Of a stretch of DNA of 64,000 bases, positions 52,678-61,558 are shown in pieces. Numbering within the stretch: position 1 is the first letter of the stretch; the number at the start of each line of letters is the position of its first letter. Source of the DNA: SB11 sp943370295. GTDB taxonomy: Bacteria > Bacteroidota > Bacteroidia > UBA8524. The DNA lies in the NCBI GenBank assembly GCA_943370295.1, contig CALRQL020000005.1:62001-126000 (forward strand). Reading direction: 5' to 3'. Below the pieces are notes generated by a model. It had not been told where the DNA came from. It ran no database searches and worked only from the letters and a program-made list of their open reading frames with translations. A program made the translations under genes and the position numbers.

Positions 52678-53436
52678 CTAATCCCTAAAGCGATACACTT
52701 CTTTAAAAGTGGTTTCAATTTGGGTGCGGTCCTGCGGGGGCAAGGCTACCAGGTAAAAGATTGTATAGGTGCGGTCTAAGGCACTTTTCTCTTTGTATTT
52801 AATATCCAGTTCGCGATAGCCGTCAGTAGATACCGCTACCGCACGATTGGCTGTATCTGTAAACACCATCATGCGGAAATCATTGGCTCCTTCGGGCGAA
52901 CGTCCGTCGTGGGCAAACCACATCGTATAAGGCCCTGTCAATTCAGCCTTGATAAAGCCGAAATCAACAGCAAACTTTTCAAATACCCCCCATTGTTTGT
53001 TCTTTTTGGCTTTAGCAACTGCTTCAAAGCGCGGCTCCATGCGGGTTGATTCAATAATGGCCGTATCGGGAATGTATAAATAGAGGGCAAACTTTTTTAA
53101 ATGCCTGTAATTGCCCTGCAAGGGATCATCAAAAAAAGGCAATGTAAAATCAGTAACAGTCTTAGAACGAATACTGAAATCAAAAAACTCACGCAAAGGG
53201 GTGCCTGCCTTTATCTTATTGCCCTCTTTTATGTATTGGGTATCAACATATCCTACCCACATAATCATGCGCCATTTGCCGTATTCAGGCTCGTATGGAT
53301 AAACCATAGCACTATCTGCAAACGCTACCATTGCATTGCCGTCCATTGCCTGTAAAGCAGTGGTGCCTTTTTTAACCAACTCGGCACGGCCAACAACAGC
53401 TACAAACAGTAAAAGTATTCCCAAAAAACTTTTCAT
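52678..53436 (-). CDS. exported protein, unknown function
   Basis: 252 aa. The ATG at 53436 gives a clean signal peptide (KSFLGILLLFVAVVGRAE); the frame is open to 53496. The mature protein is mixed alpha/beta (WRMIMWVGYVDTQYIKEGNK; FIKAELTGPYTMWFAHDGRS; YTIFYLVALPPQDRTQIETT). No family is recognised. The next gene on the same strand, ppiD, lies upstream in transcription order but separated by a terminator, so they are not an operon. Confidence 0.65.
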   Translation of the reverse strand: MKSFLGILLLFVAVVGRAELVKKGTTALQAMDGNAMVAFADSAMVYPYEPEYGKWRMIMWVGYVDTQYIKEGNKIKAGTPLREFFDFSIRSKTVTDFTLPFFDDPLQGNYRHLKKFALYLYIPDTAIIESTRMEPRFEAVAKAKKNKQWGVFEKFAVDFGFIKAELTGPYTMWFAHDGRSPEGANDFRMMVFTDTANRAVAVSTDGYRELDIKYKEKSALDRTYTIFYLVALPPQDRTQIETTFKEVYRFRD

Positions 53437-53556
53437 TATTCTATTCCCTGTAAAATCTGTGCCGAATGTGGTTGTTTTATTCATTGAGTGCCACAACTTG
53501 CTAAATTAATGGTTTTAAGTACACACCGTCTTTATTTTATACAACCGTTTAAAAGC

Positions 53557-53590
53557 AAAACGGGGCTACCAAATGGCAGCCCCGTTTTTT
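53557..53590. terminator. terminator of ppiD
   Basis: AAAACGGGGCT, loop, AGCCCCGTTTTTT. T-rich on both strands; it lies just after the ppiD stop and before the downstream exported-protein gene. Confidence 0.75.
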
Positions 53591-53607
53591 GAAAATTCTT
53601 TTATCTA

Positions 53608-55758
53608 TTAATAGAATTTGTAACGCATATCTTTAATATCGGCCAGTTTACGCAATGCTTCAGTAGCACGCATTTCTGAGCCGCTGGTAGCTTGTTGTAC
53701 CATACGTAATTTTACTTCATCCAGCTTCTCGGGGGCTTTTGCCTCATCAAGTGCTGTAACATTGAATACAAACACACCTGCTTGACCTTTTATCGGGCCT
53801 GTAATTTTATTTTTCTCGCTTCCGAACAGATAACCCAACAAACGAGGCTCCATACCAATACTTGTAACGTTTGGTGATATAAAAGTTTGGTAAGGAATAT
53901 CTATCACCTGAGTATTTAACTTTTGAGCCACTTGGTCAAGGCTGGTAGCACCGTTAAGTGCATCCTGCATTTTTTGACGCAATTGGGCTGCTTTTTTCTC
54001 TTTACGAACTTGTTCTTCGAGTTTCTCACGAACATCTTCAACTTTAGCAGTACCTTTTTCGCGGATACCTACTACACGTGCAATAATAATTTTGCTATTG
54101 CCGTCAACATCCATAGGCTCTGAAATATCGCCTACTTTACGGTCGTCGTTAAACGCCCAAAGTACAACACGACGAGCATCGTTAATGCCTGAGAAGGTTT
54201 GGTCGTTAGGACCTACTTGGTCAGCAATACGTTTGCTCATGCCCATTTTCTCAATCATTTGGTTAAACTGCTCTTCGTTTGAAGCTGAACCGTAGAACTC
54301 AGCAGCTTTGTTAGAGATACTTTTTAAAGTCTCTTTTCCGGGCTCTATCACACGGCTAATCTCAGCTACTTTTATCATGCGTGAGCTTGGCTCAGCTGTA
54401 ACTTTTACAAGGTGCACACCTTGGCCTGTGGCTACAATGGTATAATCACCGGTGCGGGTGCGTGTTACTGCATCTACAAGGTCTTTAGGCAACATCGGTG
54501 ATTTTTTCTCAAACCATCCTAAATCACCACCTTTTGTGTTGGTACCGGGGTCTAAGCTAAATTCTTTCACAGCATCCTCAAACGATTTTCCGCCACGTAT
54601 TTGTGCCAACACATCAGCAGCTTTTTTACGGGCGTTAATAGTATCGTCTTTAGTAATGCCTTCAGGTCTGATAAGAATGTGTGCGGCATTGTAAAACAAA
54701 ATGCTATCGTTTTTAGCATCTAACACTTTGTATATTTTATAAGCACCGTCTTTGTATAGAGGGCCAACTACAGTACCTTTCTCTGCACTAAACAAAGGAC
54801 CTTCAGCATCTTGAGCAAAAGAACCGCGGCGTTTGAAGGTTGTATCATACATTCCACCGTTGTTTACAATGTATATTGAATCGTTGGCAGTTTGTTTTAG
54901 CGCTTCGGTTTTTTCAATAGCCCATTTAAGGGTAGTAGCAGAGTCTTCTTTTGAAGGGAATATGTTAAAGGCTACATACTCCATTTTGCGAGAATCTTCC
55001 TGCTTGAAATCTTCTGGGTGTTTTTGCAAGTATTCGCTTAGCTCAGCATCGGTTACTTTAATAGTTGAATCAGCTATGCTGAAATAATCAAGTTTCACAA
55101 TTTGGGCTTTTACATTGTTATTGGTAGCTGCAAAATCTTCTTTAGCTTCCAATGCTGTAACATGAGAAACCTGACGCAAGTACGTGAAGTACTTTTTGTT
55201 TTGGGTTTCTTCCATGATACCGTTATCAATGTATTCAATCCATTGTTTTTCTTCGTCGCTACCCTCTTCTAATTGCTGGCGATGACCAAGTGCTTTTGAA
55301 AGGTCGAGTTGACCCATCGGATTGCGAAACTGTTCAAAAATTTGACCTTCTTGCGGGTTGGTAAAATAGCTCACCAAACGTTGTGAAGGCTCTGGCGCTT
55401 TAAATTCAATCCAAGTAAGTTCCTCAGGACTGATTGTAATGCCCATTTTCTCGTATTGTTTTTTCAATACAAGATCTTTGAAGAAGTTTTCCCAAACTTG
55501 GTCGCGTATCATACCTTGAAGTTCGCCGGGAACTTCGCCGTATTGCTTGCGGTAGTTTTCTTCTACTTCGTTAACTTTTTTATCAAAGTCTTCAAATTTG
55601 ATTTTTGTGCCCCCGATTTTACCGACGGTATTTTCTTGCCGGTTGAAAAGAGAACTGTTGCTTGAGAAGGCATCTGTAAGGATGAACGCAAGCAGCGAAA
55701 CAAAAATAACGCCTATAACAAGGCCCGAACGTTGTCTAATTTTACCTATAACAGCCAT
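53608..55758 (-). CDS. ppiD: PpiD-type membrane-anchored peptidyl-prolyl isomerase
   Basis: 716 aa. One N-terminal transmembrane segment (SGLVIGVIFVSLLAFILTDA), then a SurA_N-like chaperone domain (VGKIGGTKIKFEDFDKKVNE), and a parvulin rotamase domain at about residues 340-450 (AAHILIRPEGITKDDTINAR; KSFEDAVKEFSLDPGTNTKG; GDLGWFEKKSPMLPK). PpiD folds newly exported proteins at the inner membrane. The start MAVIGKIRQRSG agrees with Bacteroidota homologs. Transcribed away from the GDP-fucose genes. Confidence 0.9.
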   Translation of the reverse strand: MAVIGKIRQRSGLVIGVIFVSLLAFILTDAFSSNSSLFNRQENTVGKIGGTKIKFEDFDKKVNEVEENYRKQYGEVPGELQGMIRDQVWENFFKDLVLKKQYEKMGITISPEELTWIEFKAPEPSQRLVSYFTNPQEGQIFEQFRNPMGQLDLSKALGHRQQLEEGSDEEKQWIEYIDNGIMEETQNKKYFTYLRQVSHVTALEAKEDFAATNNNVKAQIVKLDYFSIADSTIKVTDAELSEYLQKHPEDFKQEDSRKMEYVAFNIFPSKEDSATTLKWAIEKTEALKQTANDSIYIVNNGGMYDTTFKRRGSFAQDAEGPLFSAEKGTVVGPLYKDGAYKIYKVLDAKNDSILFYNAAHILIRPEGITKDDTINARKKAADVLAQIRGGKSFEDAVKEFSLDPGTNTKGGDLGWFEKKSPMLPKDLVDAVTRTRTGDYTIVATGQGVHLVKVTAEPSSRMIKVAEISRVIEPGKETLKSISNKAAEFYGSASNEEQFNQMIEKMGMSKRIADQVGPNDQTFSGINDARRVVLWAFNDDRKVGDISEPMDVDGNSKIIIARVVGIREKGTAKVEDVREKLEEQVRKEKKAAQLRQKMQDALNGATSLDQVAQKLNTQVIDIPYQTFISPNVTSIGMEPRLLGYLFGSEKNKITGPIKGQAGVFVFNVTALDEAKAPEKLDEVKLRMVQQATSGSEMRATEALRKLADIKDMRYKFY

Positions 55759-55816
55759 AATGCTATTTCAAAAGAGTCGCAAAATACACTATTTGTGTAT
55801 GAAATTCAACCGGATA

Positions 55817-56764
55817 TTAATTTGTTGGTACGGGGTTAGTGTTTTTTGACAGAAAATCGGCATAAGCAATCTTAATGCCCTCTGTTAAAGTTGTTTTGGG
55901 CTTCCAGCCTGTGGCAAACAGTTTATTGCTGTCCATTAGCTTGCGTGGAGTGCCATCAGGCTTGGTGGTGTCAAATTTTAACTCGCCTTCAAAGCCAATC
56001 ACATTCTTAACGGTTTCAGCCAGTTCTTTTATGGTCAAGTCTTCGCCGTAACCAATGTTTACAAACTGCTTTTCGTTGTAATTAAGCATTAAATGAAAAC
56101 ACGCGTCGGCTAAATCATCGGCAAACAAAAATTCACGCAACGGTGTACCTGTCCCCCAAATTTCAACAAAAGAAGCCCCGCTTTCTTTGGCTTCGTGAAA
56201 CTTGCGTATTAAGGCAGGTAATACGTGTGAGTTTTGGGGATGATAATTGTCGTTTAGCCCATACAAGTTGGTGGGCATTACGGCTATGTAATTACAACCG
56301 TATTGGTCGCGGTAGGCTTCGCACATTTTTATGCCTGATATTTTAGCAATGGCATACGGCTCATTGGTAGGCTCCAGCAACCCTGTGAGCAAATATTCTT
56401 CTTTTAGCGGTTGTGGTGCCAACTTAGGGTATATGCACGACGACCCGAAGAACATTAGTTTTTTTACATTGTTTACGTACGATTGATGAATGATGTTGTT
56501 TTGAATCATCAGGTTGTCGTACAAAAAATCGGCACGGTAAGTATTGTTGGCTACAATACCGCCCACTTTTGCTGCTGAGAGAAAAACATACTCAGGTTTT
56601 TCAGCCGTAAAAAAATCAGTAACAGCTTGTTGATTACGCAAATCCAACTCAGCACTGGTGCGGGTAACTATGTTATTGTATCCTTCAGCCTGTAATTTGC
56701 GAACCATTGCTGAACCTACCATACCACGGTGGCCGGCAACATATATCTTTGAACTCTTATCCAT
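55817..56764 (-). CDS. fcl: GDP-L-fucose synthase
   Basis: 315 aa, normal length. It epimerises and reduces GDP-4-keto-6-deoxymannose to GDP-L-fucose using NADPH. The Rossmann motif GHRGMVGSAMVRKL is at the N-terminus and the catalytic Tyr/Lys pair is in EPYAIAKISGIKMCEAYRDQ; the substrate loop FFGSSCIYPKLAPQPLKEEY and the LPALIRKFHEAK region also match. It forms an operon with gmd, interrupted by a four-helix-bundle gene with which it overlaps by 8 bp. It supplies fucose for surface polysaccharides. Confidence 0.93.
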   Translation of the reverse strand: MDKSSKIYVAGHRGMVGSAMVRKLQAEGYNNIVTRTSAELDLRNQQAVTDFFTAEKPEYVFLSAAKVGGIVANNTYRADFLYDNLMIQNNIIHQSYVNNVKKLMFFGSSCIYPKLAPQPLKEEYLLTGLLEPTNEPYAIAKISGIKMCEAYRDQYGCNYIAVMPTNLYGLNDNYHPQNSHVLPALIRKFHEAKESGASFVEIWGTGTPLREFLFADDLADACFHLMLNYNEKQFVNIGYGEDLTIKELAETVKNVIGFEGELKFDTTKPDGTPRKLMDSNKLFATGWKPKTTLTEGIKIAYADFLSKNTNPVPTN

Positions 56765-57173
56765 TATGAGTTGTGTTTTGTGATTGGTGATTAGTGGTTT
56801 GGGTTAACTTTTGTTTCAACCTGTTTAATAAACCATTCAGCATTTTTCCAATTGAATCTAAACTAAAATTAAGACTCGTAAACTCTTCTACTTTGATATA
56901 ACCCAAGTCTTTACTAAGAATAATAAAGTATTTGCATTCTTCGGTTGAACCCCTTGAAATGGTTAGAAAATGAATTAACTCTGCGGTAGTTTTACGACCA
57001 CAGCCTTCAGCAATGTTTGCTGGGATTGAGATTGATGCCCGTATTAGTTGGTTGGTCAAACGATATTCTTCAGTTTTAGGAAAGGAAGCTGTCGTTTTAT
57101 ATATGGCGAGCACATACTCGTGCGCCATTCGCCAAACTTCTAAATCTTTGAAACTGTTAATTTTGTTTTCCAT
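56757..57173 (-). CDS. four-helix-bundle (23S rRNA IVP / S23-like) protein
   Basis: 138 aa from MENKINSFKDLEVWRMAHEY. The family signature SFKDLEVW, TNQLIRASISIPANIAEGCG and STEECKYFIILSKDLGY identify an S23/IVP-type four-helix bundle, a protein originally found inside 23S rRNA intervening sequences; the biological role is unknown. It sits between gmd and fcl and overlaps fcl by 8 bp. Its Gln/Asn/Thr-rich tail (LTQTTNHQSQNTTHNG) is encoded by the left inverted repeat, and another copy of that repeat lies beyond its start. Confidence 0.82.
   Translation of the reverse strand: MENKINSFKDLEVWRMAHEYVLAIYKTTASFPKTEEYRLTNQLIRASISIPANIAEGCGRKTTAELIHFLTISRGSTEECKYFIILSKDLGYIKVEEFTSLNFSLDSIGKMLNGLLNRLKQKLTQTTNHQSQNTTHNG
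56768..56802. repeat. left inverted repeat flanking the four-helix-bundle gene
   Basis: TTGTGTTTTGTGATTGGTGA continuing TTAGTGGTTTGG. The 14-mer ATTGGTGATTAGTG (56783-56796) has its reverse complement in the right repeat at 57188-57201. Confidence 0.6.
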
Positions 57174-57175
57174 GC

Positions 57176-57212
57176 CCCAACACAAAACACTAATCACCAA
57201 TTCCTAACCACC
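57176..57212. repeat. right inverted repeat flanking the four-helix-bundle gene
   Basis: The minus strand reads ATTGGTGATTAGTGTTTTGT and matches the left repeat in inverted orientation. It lies between the gmd stop and the ATG of the four-helix-bundle gene. Confidence 0.6.
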
Positions 57213-57217
57213 AAAAC

Positions 57218-58351
57218 CTATTCAAAATAGTTCATCGTCTTGTAGCCGCCGTCGCGCATGTACTTGTCTTTTTTCATCAGTTTCAAGTCGCTGCGCATCA
57301 TATCATCTACAAGGGCTTTCAGGTCGTATTTAGGCTCCCAACCCAATTTGGTTTTAGCTTTGGTAGGGTCACCTATCAGCAAGTCTACTTCGGTAGGACG
57401 GAAATAACGAGGGTCAACCGCAATCACTTCTTGCCCCTCCTTCAAAACTGTGCTAATATCTAACGCGGTTAAGCGGTCAAGGTTTATCGAGGATACCACA
57501 CCAACTTCCTTTACTCCTTCACCTTTAAAATCAATTGTAATGCCAAGATACGCAAACGCCATGCGGATAAAATCGCGCACATGGGTGGTAACCCCAGTGG
57601 CTACTACATAATCCTCGGCTTTTTCTTGTTGCAGCATCAAATACATGGCCTCTACATAATCTTTCGCGTGGCCCCAATCGCGTTGAGCATCTAAATTACC
57701 CACATACAACTTTTCTTGCAAGCCCAACGTAATTTTTGAAGCCGCACGGGTTATCTTACGGGTTACAAAAGTTTCCCCGCGTATCGGCGATTCGTGGTTA
57801 AACAAAATACCGTTGGTAGCAAACATATTGTAGGCTTCACGGTAGTTTATCGTAATCCAGTATGCATACATTTTAGCCACCGCATAGGGAGAGCGGGGGT
57901 AAAACGGCGTTTTCTCACTTTGAGGCACCTCTTGCACCAAACCATACAACTCTGATGTTGACGCTTGGTAAAAGCGTGTTTTCTCCGTCAAATTCAATAT
58001 ACGGATAGCCTCCAGCAACCTTAGCGTACCAATAGCATCGCTGTTTGCAGTATATTCAGGCGTTTCAAAGCTCACGTGTACGTGGCTTTGGGCAGCAAGG
58101 TTATAAATTTCGTCAGGCTGAGTTTCTTGTATAATCCTAATCAGGTTGGTACTATCCGTCAAGTCGCCGTAGTGAAGTTTCAGTTTCACATTCTTTTCGT
58201 GCGGGTCTTGGTACAAATGGTCTATACGGTCAGTATTAAACAGCGAGCTGCGGCGTTTAATACCGTGTACCTCATAGCCTTTATTCAGCAAAAATTCGGC
58301 AAGGTATGCCCCGTCTTGTCCTGTAATACCTGTTATTAGTGCAGTTTTCAT
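57218..58351 (-). CDS. gmd: GDP-mannose 4,6-dehydratase
   Basis: 377 aa, standard length. It converts GDP-mannose to GDP-4-keto-6-deoxymannose, the substrate of Fcl. The NADP-binding GITGQDGAYLAEFLL is at the N-terminus, with HGIKRRSSLFNTDRIDHLYQ, TSELYGLVQEVPQSEKTPFY and the catalytic YAVAKMYAYWITINYREAYN all present. It heads the operon on the minus strand; a TACTTTTG -7 element lies at 58389-58396. Confidence 0.95.
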   Translation of the reverse strand: MKTALITGITGQDGAYLAEFLLNKGYEVHGIKRRSSLFNTDRIDHLYQDPHEKNVKLKLHYGDLTDSTNLIRIIQETQPDEIYNLAAQSHVHVSFETPEYTANSDAIGTLRLLEAIRILNLTEKTRFYQASTSELYGLVQEVPQSEKTPFYPRSPYAVAKMYAYWITINYREAYNMFATNGILFNHESPIRGETFVTRKITRAASKITLGLQEKLYVGNLDAQRDWGHAKDYVEAMYLMLQQEKAEDYVVATGVTTHVRDFIRMAFAYLGITIDFKGEGVKEVGVVSSINLDRLTALDISTVLKEGQEVIAVDPRYFRPTEVDLLIGDPTKAKTKLGWEPKYDLKALVDDMMRSDLKLMKKDKYMRDGGYKTMNYFE

Positions 58352-58388
58352 TCAAAAAAGTGGTACTTGAGCGGTTTTAGTTAATTTG

Positions 58389-58396
58389 CAAAAGTA
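58389..58396 (-). promoter_or_regulatory. TAnnTTTG -7 element for the gmd operon
   Basis: Minus-strand TACTTTTG, 37 bp upstream of the gmd start. It lies in the 60-bp divergent gap with the gene at 58412. Confidence 0.5.
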
Positions 58397-58411
58397 TTTA
58401 ATTAATCGTTA

Positions 58412-59716
58412 ATGGTAATCATTTATTGCCCTCAAAGCAGCGTTCGGTTCACTTACGCGGTCAAGCAAGTGTTTAGTCTTATGCCCGGGGCCAACTATGA
58501 AGTTACCGATAACAAAGATGCTTTTTTGCAAAGTAAAGCTGCACGTATTAATTACGATAGCACTTACATACAAGGAGCAATAAATATTTTTCCGCAGGGA
58601 TTGCTGTTTCAAACAAGCATTACCCCTGTAAATCCTACCATCGGGCAGTGGCAGGAGCACACTACCCTTTTTGCCGGCGAGGGAGATGTGCCTTTTGATA
58701 TTTTTAGTGCGGCGTTTTGGCTAACAAGCCGCTATGAGGAATATACTGATACAAGCCGCGACGAGCACGGAAGGTTTAGCGCTAAACAAAGTTTTTTGTT
58801 TAAAAACAACTTACTACACTTACCGCTGATTAATATTTGGGCTGATGGATTACGAAAGCTGCTAAACGATGAGTATGCGCTTAACTTAAACCCGTTAGCA
58901 TATAATTACCTGCCAACGCTGGATATTGACCAGGTATATTACTACAAACACCGCCCGCTGATAAGTAGCATGCTGGGGGCCGGAAAACAATTGGCCAAAG
59001 GCAACTTTAAAGGTTTTTGGCAAAGAATACTAACTGCACTTAATCTTGTTGCCGACCCTAACGATACGTTTGCATACCAGCAAGCATTACATGAACGACA
59101 TCACATTAGCCCTTTGTATTTTTTTCACATGGGTGAGGGGGGTAAGCACGACCCGATACCTTTGTACACAAAAAAGTCAGTTTTAGCCGTAATTAATTCT
59201 GTCTCGTTACAAAATACGACGGGTATACACCCTTCTTATCGTTCGTTTAATAATAGCAGTGTTATTTTGGCTGAGAAAAAACGGTTGGAGGGGATTATTG
59301 GCCGTACCGTTGAATGCAGCAGGCAACACTATCTTAGGTTTACCTTACCGCAAACCTACCGATTGTTGGCCGCCTGTGGTATTACCCACGAATATAGCAT
59401 GGGCTATGCTGATAATACCGGCTATAGGGCAGGCATTGCCGCCCCTTACCGCTGGTTTGATTTGGAACGAAACGAGGTAAGCTCACTTACCGTGCACCCA
59501 TTTGCTGTGATGGACGTGACGCTTAAAAATTATATGAAGTTAAATACACGCAACGCCACAAAAGAAATTAAGCGACTTGCAGCACCGGTGAAACAATACG
59601 GAGGTGAGTTTTGCAGCCTGTGGCATAATGAATCGCTGGGAAGCCTGCCCGAATGGAGGGGCTGGAGCGATGTGTATGAAGCGATGACTATTTTTTGCAC
59701 TACAAATGATGATTGA
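58412..59716 (+). CDS. polysaccharide-deacetylase-like protein (DUF7033-type N-terminus)
   Basis: 434 aa. The N-terminal region (PQSSVRFTYAVKQVFSLMPG; FDIFSAAFWLTSRYEEYTD) resembles the DUF7033 domain, and the rest contains polysaccharide-deacetylase-like blocks: PTLDIDQVYYYKHRPL, LYFFHMGEGGKHDP, GIHPSYRSFNNS, HEYSMGYADNTGYRAGIAAP and CSLWHNESLGSLPEWRGWSD. It may act on a cell-surface glycan, consistent with the neighbouring GDP-fucose operon, which is divergent from it. It overlaps the FemAB-like gene by 11 bp, implying coupled translation. Confidence 0.75.
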   Translation: MVIIYCPQSSVRFTYAVKQVFSLMPGANYEVTDNKDAFLQSKAARINYDSTYIQGAINIFPQGLLFQTSITPVNPTIGQWQEHTTLFAGEGDVPFDIFSAAFWLTSRYEEYTDTSRDEHGRFSAKQSFLFKNNLLHLPLINIWADGLRKLLNDEYALNLNPLAYNYLPTLDIDQVYYYKHRPLISSMLGAGKQLAKGNFKGFWQRILTALNLVADPNDTFAYQQALHERHHISPLYFFHMGEGGKHDPIPLYTKKSVLAVINSVSLQNTTGIHPSYRSFNNSSVILAEKKRLEGIIGRTVECSRQHYLRFTLPQTYRLLAACGITHEYSMGYADNTGYRAGIAAPYRWFDLERNEVSSLTVHPFAVMDVTLKNYMKLNTRNATKEIKRLAAPVKQYGGEFCSLWHNESLGSLPEWRGWSDVYEAMTIFCTTNDD

Positions 59717-60623
59717 GTTTTTACATAGAGACGAGATTGATGATTCGCGCTGGGATGCTTGCATAAACAAAGCACTTAACAGCCTTATCTATGCTTACTC
59801 GTGGTATTTAGATGAAGTGTGTGATGATTGGGATGCCTTGGTGTATGACGATTACAAGGCCGTTATGCCATTGCCGCACCGACGTAAGTGGGGGTTTACC
59901 TATTGCTACCAACCTTTTTTTTGCCAACAGTTGGGTGTTTTTTCTACTACCGAAACCGGCGAAGCATTGGTGGCAGCTTTTTTTAGTGCATTGCCGGCAC
60001 ACTACACTCTTTTTGATGTGCAGCTTAATTCTTTTTCTAAACCCGGAACAGGCATTGGGGTGCTAAAAAAACGAATCAACTACCGTTTGCCGTTAATTCA
60101 GGTGTATGAAAAAATTGCATCGGGTTACAATAACAACACCAAACGCAATATAAAAAAAGCGGAAGCCAACAAAATTGTTCCGTTTGAAAATGCCGACCCT
60201 TACTCGGTAATTGCAATGTATAGGCGCAACTACGCCGATAAAACACCCGAAATAACCGATACGGATTATGACCGACTGACCCGATTAGTTTCAAAAGCTA
60301 TTAAAATGGGGGCGTTGCAGGCGTGGGGCTTATACGATGAACACAACTCTTTGTGCGGTGGGGCTATTTTTTTAACCGACCATAAAAACCTTTATTACCT
60401 TTTGGGCGGAGCTGATGATGCGGGACGCTACAACGGTGCCATGCATACATTGTTTGACGCATTAATTAAACGGTATGCCGGTTTGGATTTAGTACTGGAT
60501 TTTGAAGGAAGCGATATTGAGGGCATTGCCCGTTTTTATGCCGGTTTGGGAGCTAAACCCCTCTCCTATTATCACCTGCGGATTAATAGGTTGCCTTGGT
60601 GGCTTAAACTGTTTAAGAAATAG
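59706..60623 (+). CDS. FemAB/GNAT-like acyl- or aminoacyl-transferase
   Basis: 305 aa. The C-terminal part has the GNAT fold pattern of FemAB-like proteins: NTKRNIKKAEANKIVPFENA, QAWGLYDEHNSLCGGAIFLT, LYYLLGGADDAGRYNGAMHT, and a final VLDFEGSDIEGIARFYAGLG. It probably transfers an acyl or aminoacyl group onto a glycan or peptide in surface-polymer synthesis. It starts inside the 3' end of the deacetylase-like gene (11-bp overlap). Substrate unknown. Confidence 0.75.
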   Translation: MMIEFLHRDEIDDSRWDACINKALNSLIYAYSWYLDEVCDDWDALVYDDYKAVMPLPHRRKWGFTYCYQPFFCQQLGVFSTTETGEALVAAFFSALPAHYTLFDVQLNSFSKPGTGIGVLKKRINYRLPLIQVYEKIASGYNNNTKRNIKKAEANKIVPFENADPYSVIAMYRRNYADKTPEITDTDYDRLTRLVSKAIKMGALQAWGLYDEHNSLCGGAIFLTDHKNLYYLLGGADDAGRYNGAMHTLFDALIKRYAGLDLVLDFEGSDIEGIARFYAGLGAKPLSYYHLRINRLPWWLKLFKK

Positions 60624-60651
60624 TAATACTCTTTTTGTAACTTGACCCAAA

Positions 60652-61557
60652 ATGAAGGCAGAACTATCTACTGTTTTTTTGGGCATCATCTCATCAGCTG
60701 CAACAGCTTGGATCACTTATTTTTTTACAAGACGCAGTGACGAGAGCAGGCTTGAAACCGAAAAAAGGCTTGAGCAAAAATTTAAATACTTCTTTCCGTT
60801 TAAAAACGAGTGTATTGAGTTTAAGCACCGCGTGAAACACATTGCCCGCGACTTGAGCGGGTTTAGAGGTAATAATGACGGGGTTAAAAAAATTAACCAG
60901 GCTAAAATGAAAGCCCACTTTAAAGAGGGCTCAACGTTGGATATCCCGTCTGAAAAAACCGATTGGTTTTTTGTTGACTTTTATTCGCGCCCTATCAACA
61001 GCGACCCGATTATCCCCGGCGGGTATTTTTTTACTTCATCGCTGTATATGCACTGTCTGCTATTCAGACAAATTACCATTCTGCAAAACGAATATCCTTT
61101 TATGTCGGTTGAACTAAATAAGTTTAGTCCGCCGAAAAGTGCGGGGGTAGGCACGGGTAACGTTGAGTTTTTTAACTATTGCAAAAAGGCAATAAGTCAA
61201 GATTCAGTGGGCATAGGATACCGCAACAAACTGGTTGAAATACGCGAAAAGGGGCCAATACAAAGCATCAACACTTTAATTGAGGCCATCCGCTTATCTA
61301 CAGTGTTTAGCGGCGGGCTACCTTACAATATGCACAACTCATTTGGCACATACGTTATGAAAGGTGATGGCATTATAAGTTATGAGGAATTTTGCGCCGA
61401 ACTGACCAATAAGAGTAGCCGAACAAAATTTTTGCCCCTGATAAGGTTTTGGCAAAAACTGGGTAGCGATAATGCGGATACTCAATCAGAGGCAATATAT
61501 AGCTTGTGTGCTCTGTATACAGCCTTAGAACTTATTGAATATTGCGATTTGAAGTAG
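60652..61557 (+). CDS. membrane-anchored protein, unknown function
   Basis: 301 aa. One N-terminal transmembrane segment (TVFLGIISSAATAWITYFFT) followed by a charged stretch (RRSDESRLETEKRLEQKFKY) and a large cytoplasmic domain (HPLIRF-type NKSSRTKFLPLIRFWQKLG at the end). I do not recognise a family; the anchor-then-charged-helix arrangement with a long cytoplasmic part resembles small membrane effector-like proteins but nothing can be assigned. It is monocistronic and convergent with the lipoprotein gene at 61559, with 1 bp between stops. Confidence 0.6.
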   Translation: MKAELSTVFLGIISSAATAWITYFFTRRSDESRLETEKRLEQKFKYFFPFKNECIEFKHRVKHIARDLSGFRGNNDGVKKINQAKMKAHFKEGSTLDIPSEKTDWFFVDFYSRPINSDPIIPGGYFFTSSLYMHCLLFRQITILQNEYPFMSVELNKFSPPKSAGVGTGNVEFFNYCKKAISQDSVGIGYRNKLVEIREKGPIQSINTLIEAIRLSTVFSGGLPYNMHNSFGTYVMKGDGIISYEEFCAELTNKSSRTKFLPLIRFWQKLGSDNADTQSEAIYSLCALYTALELIEYCDLK

Positions 61558-61558
61558 C

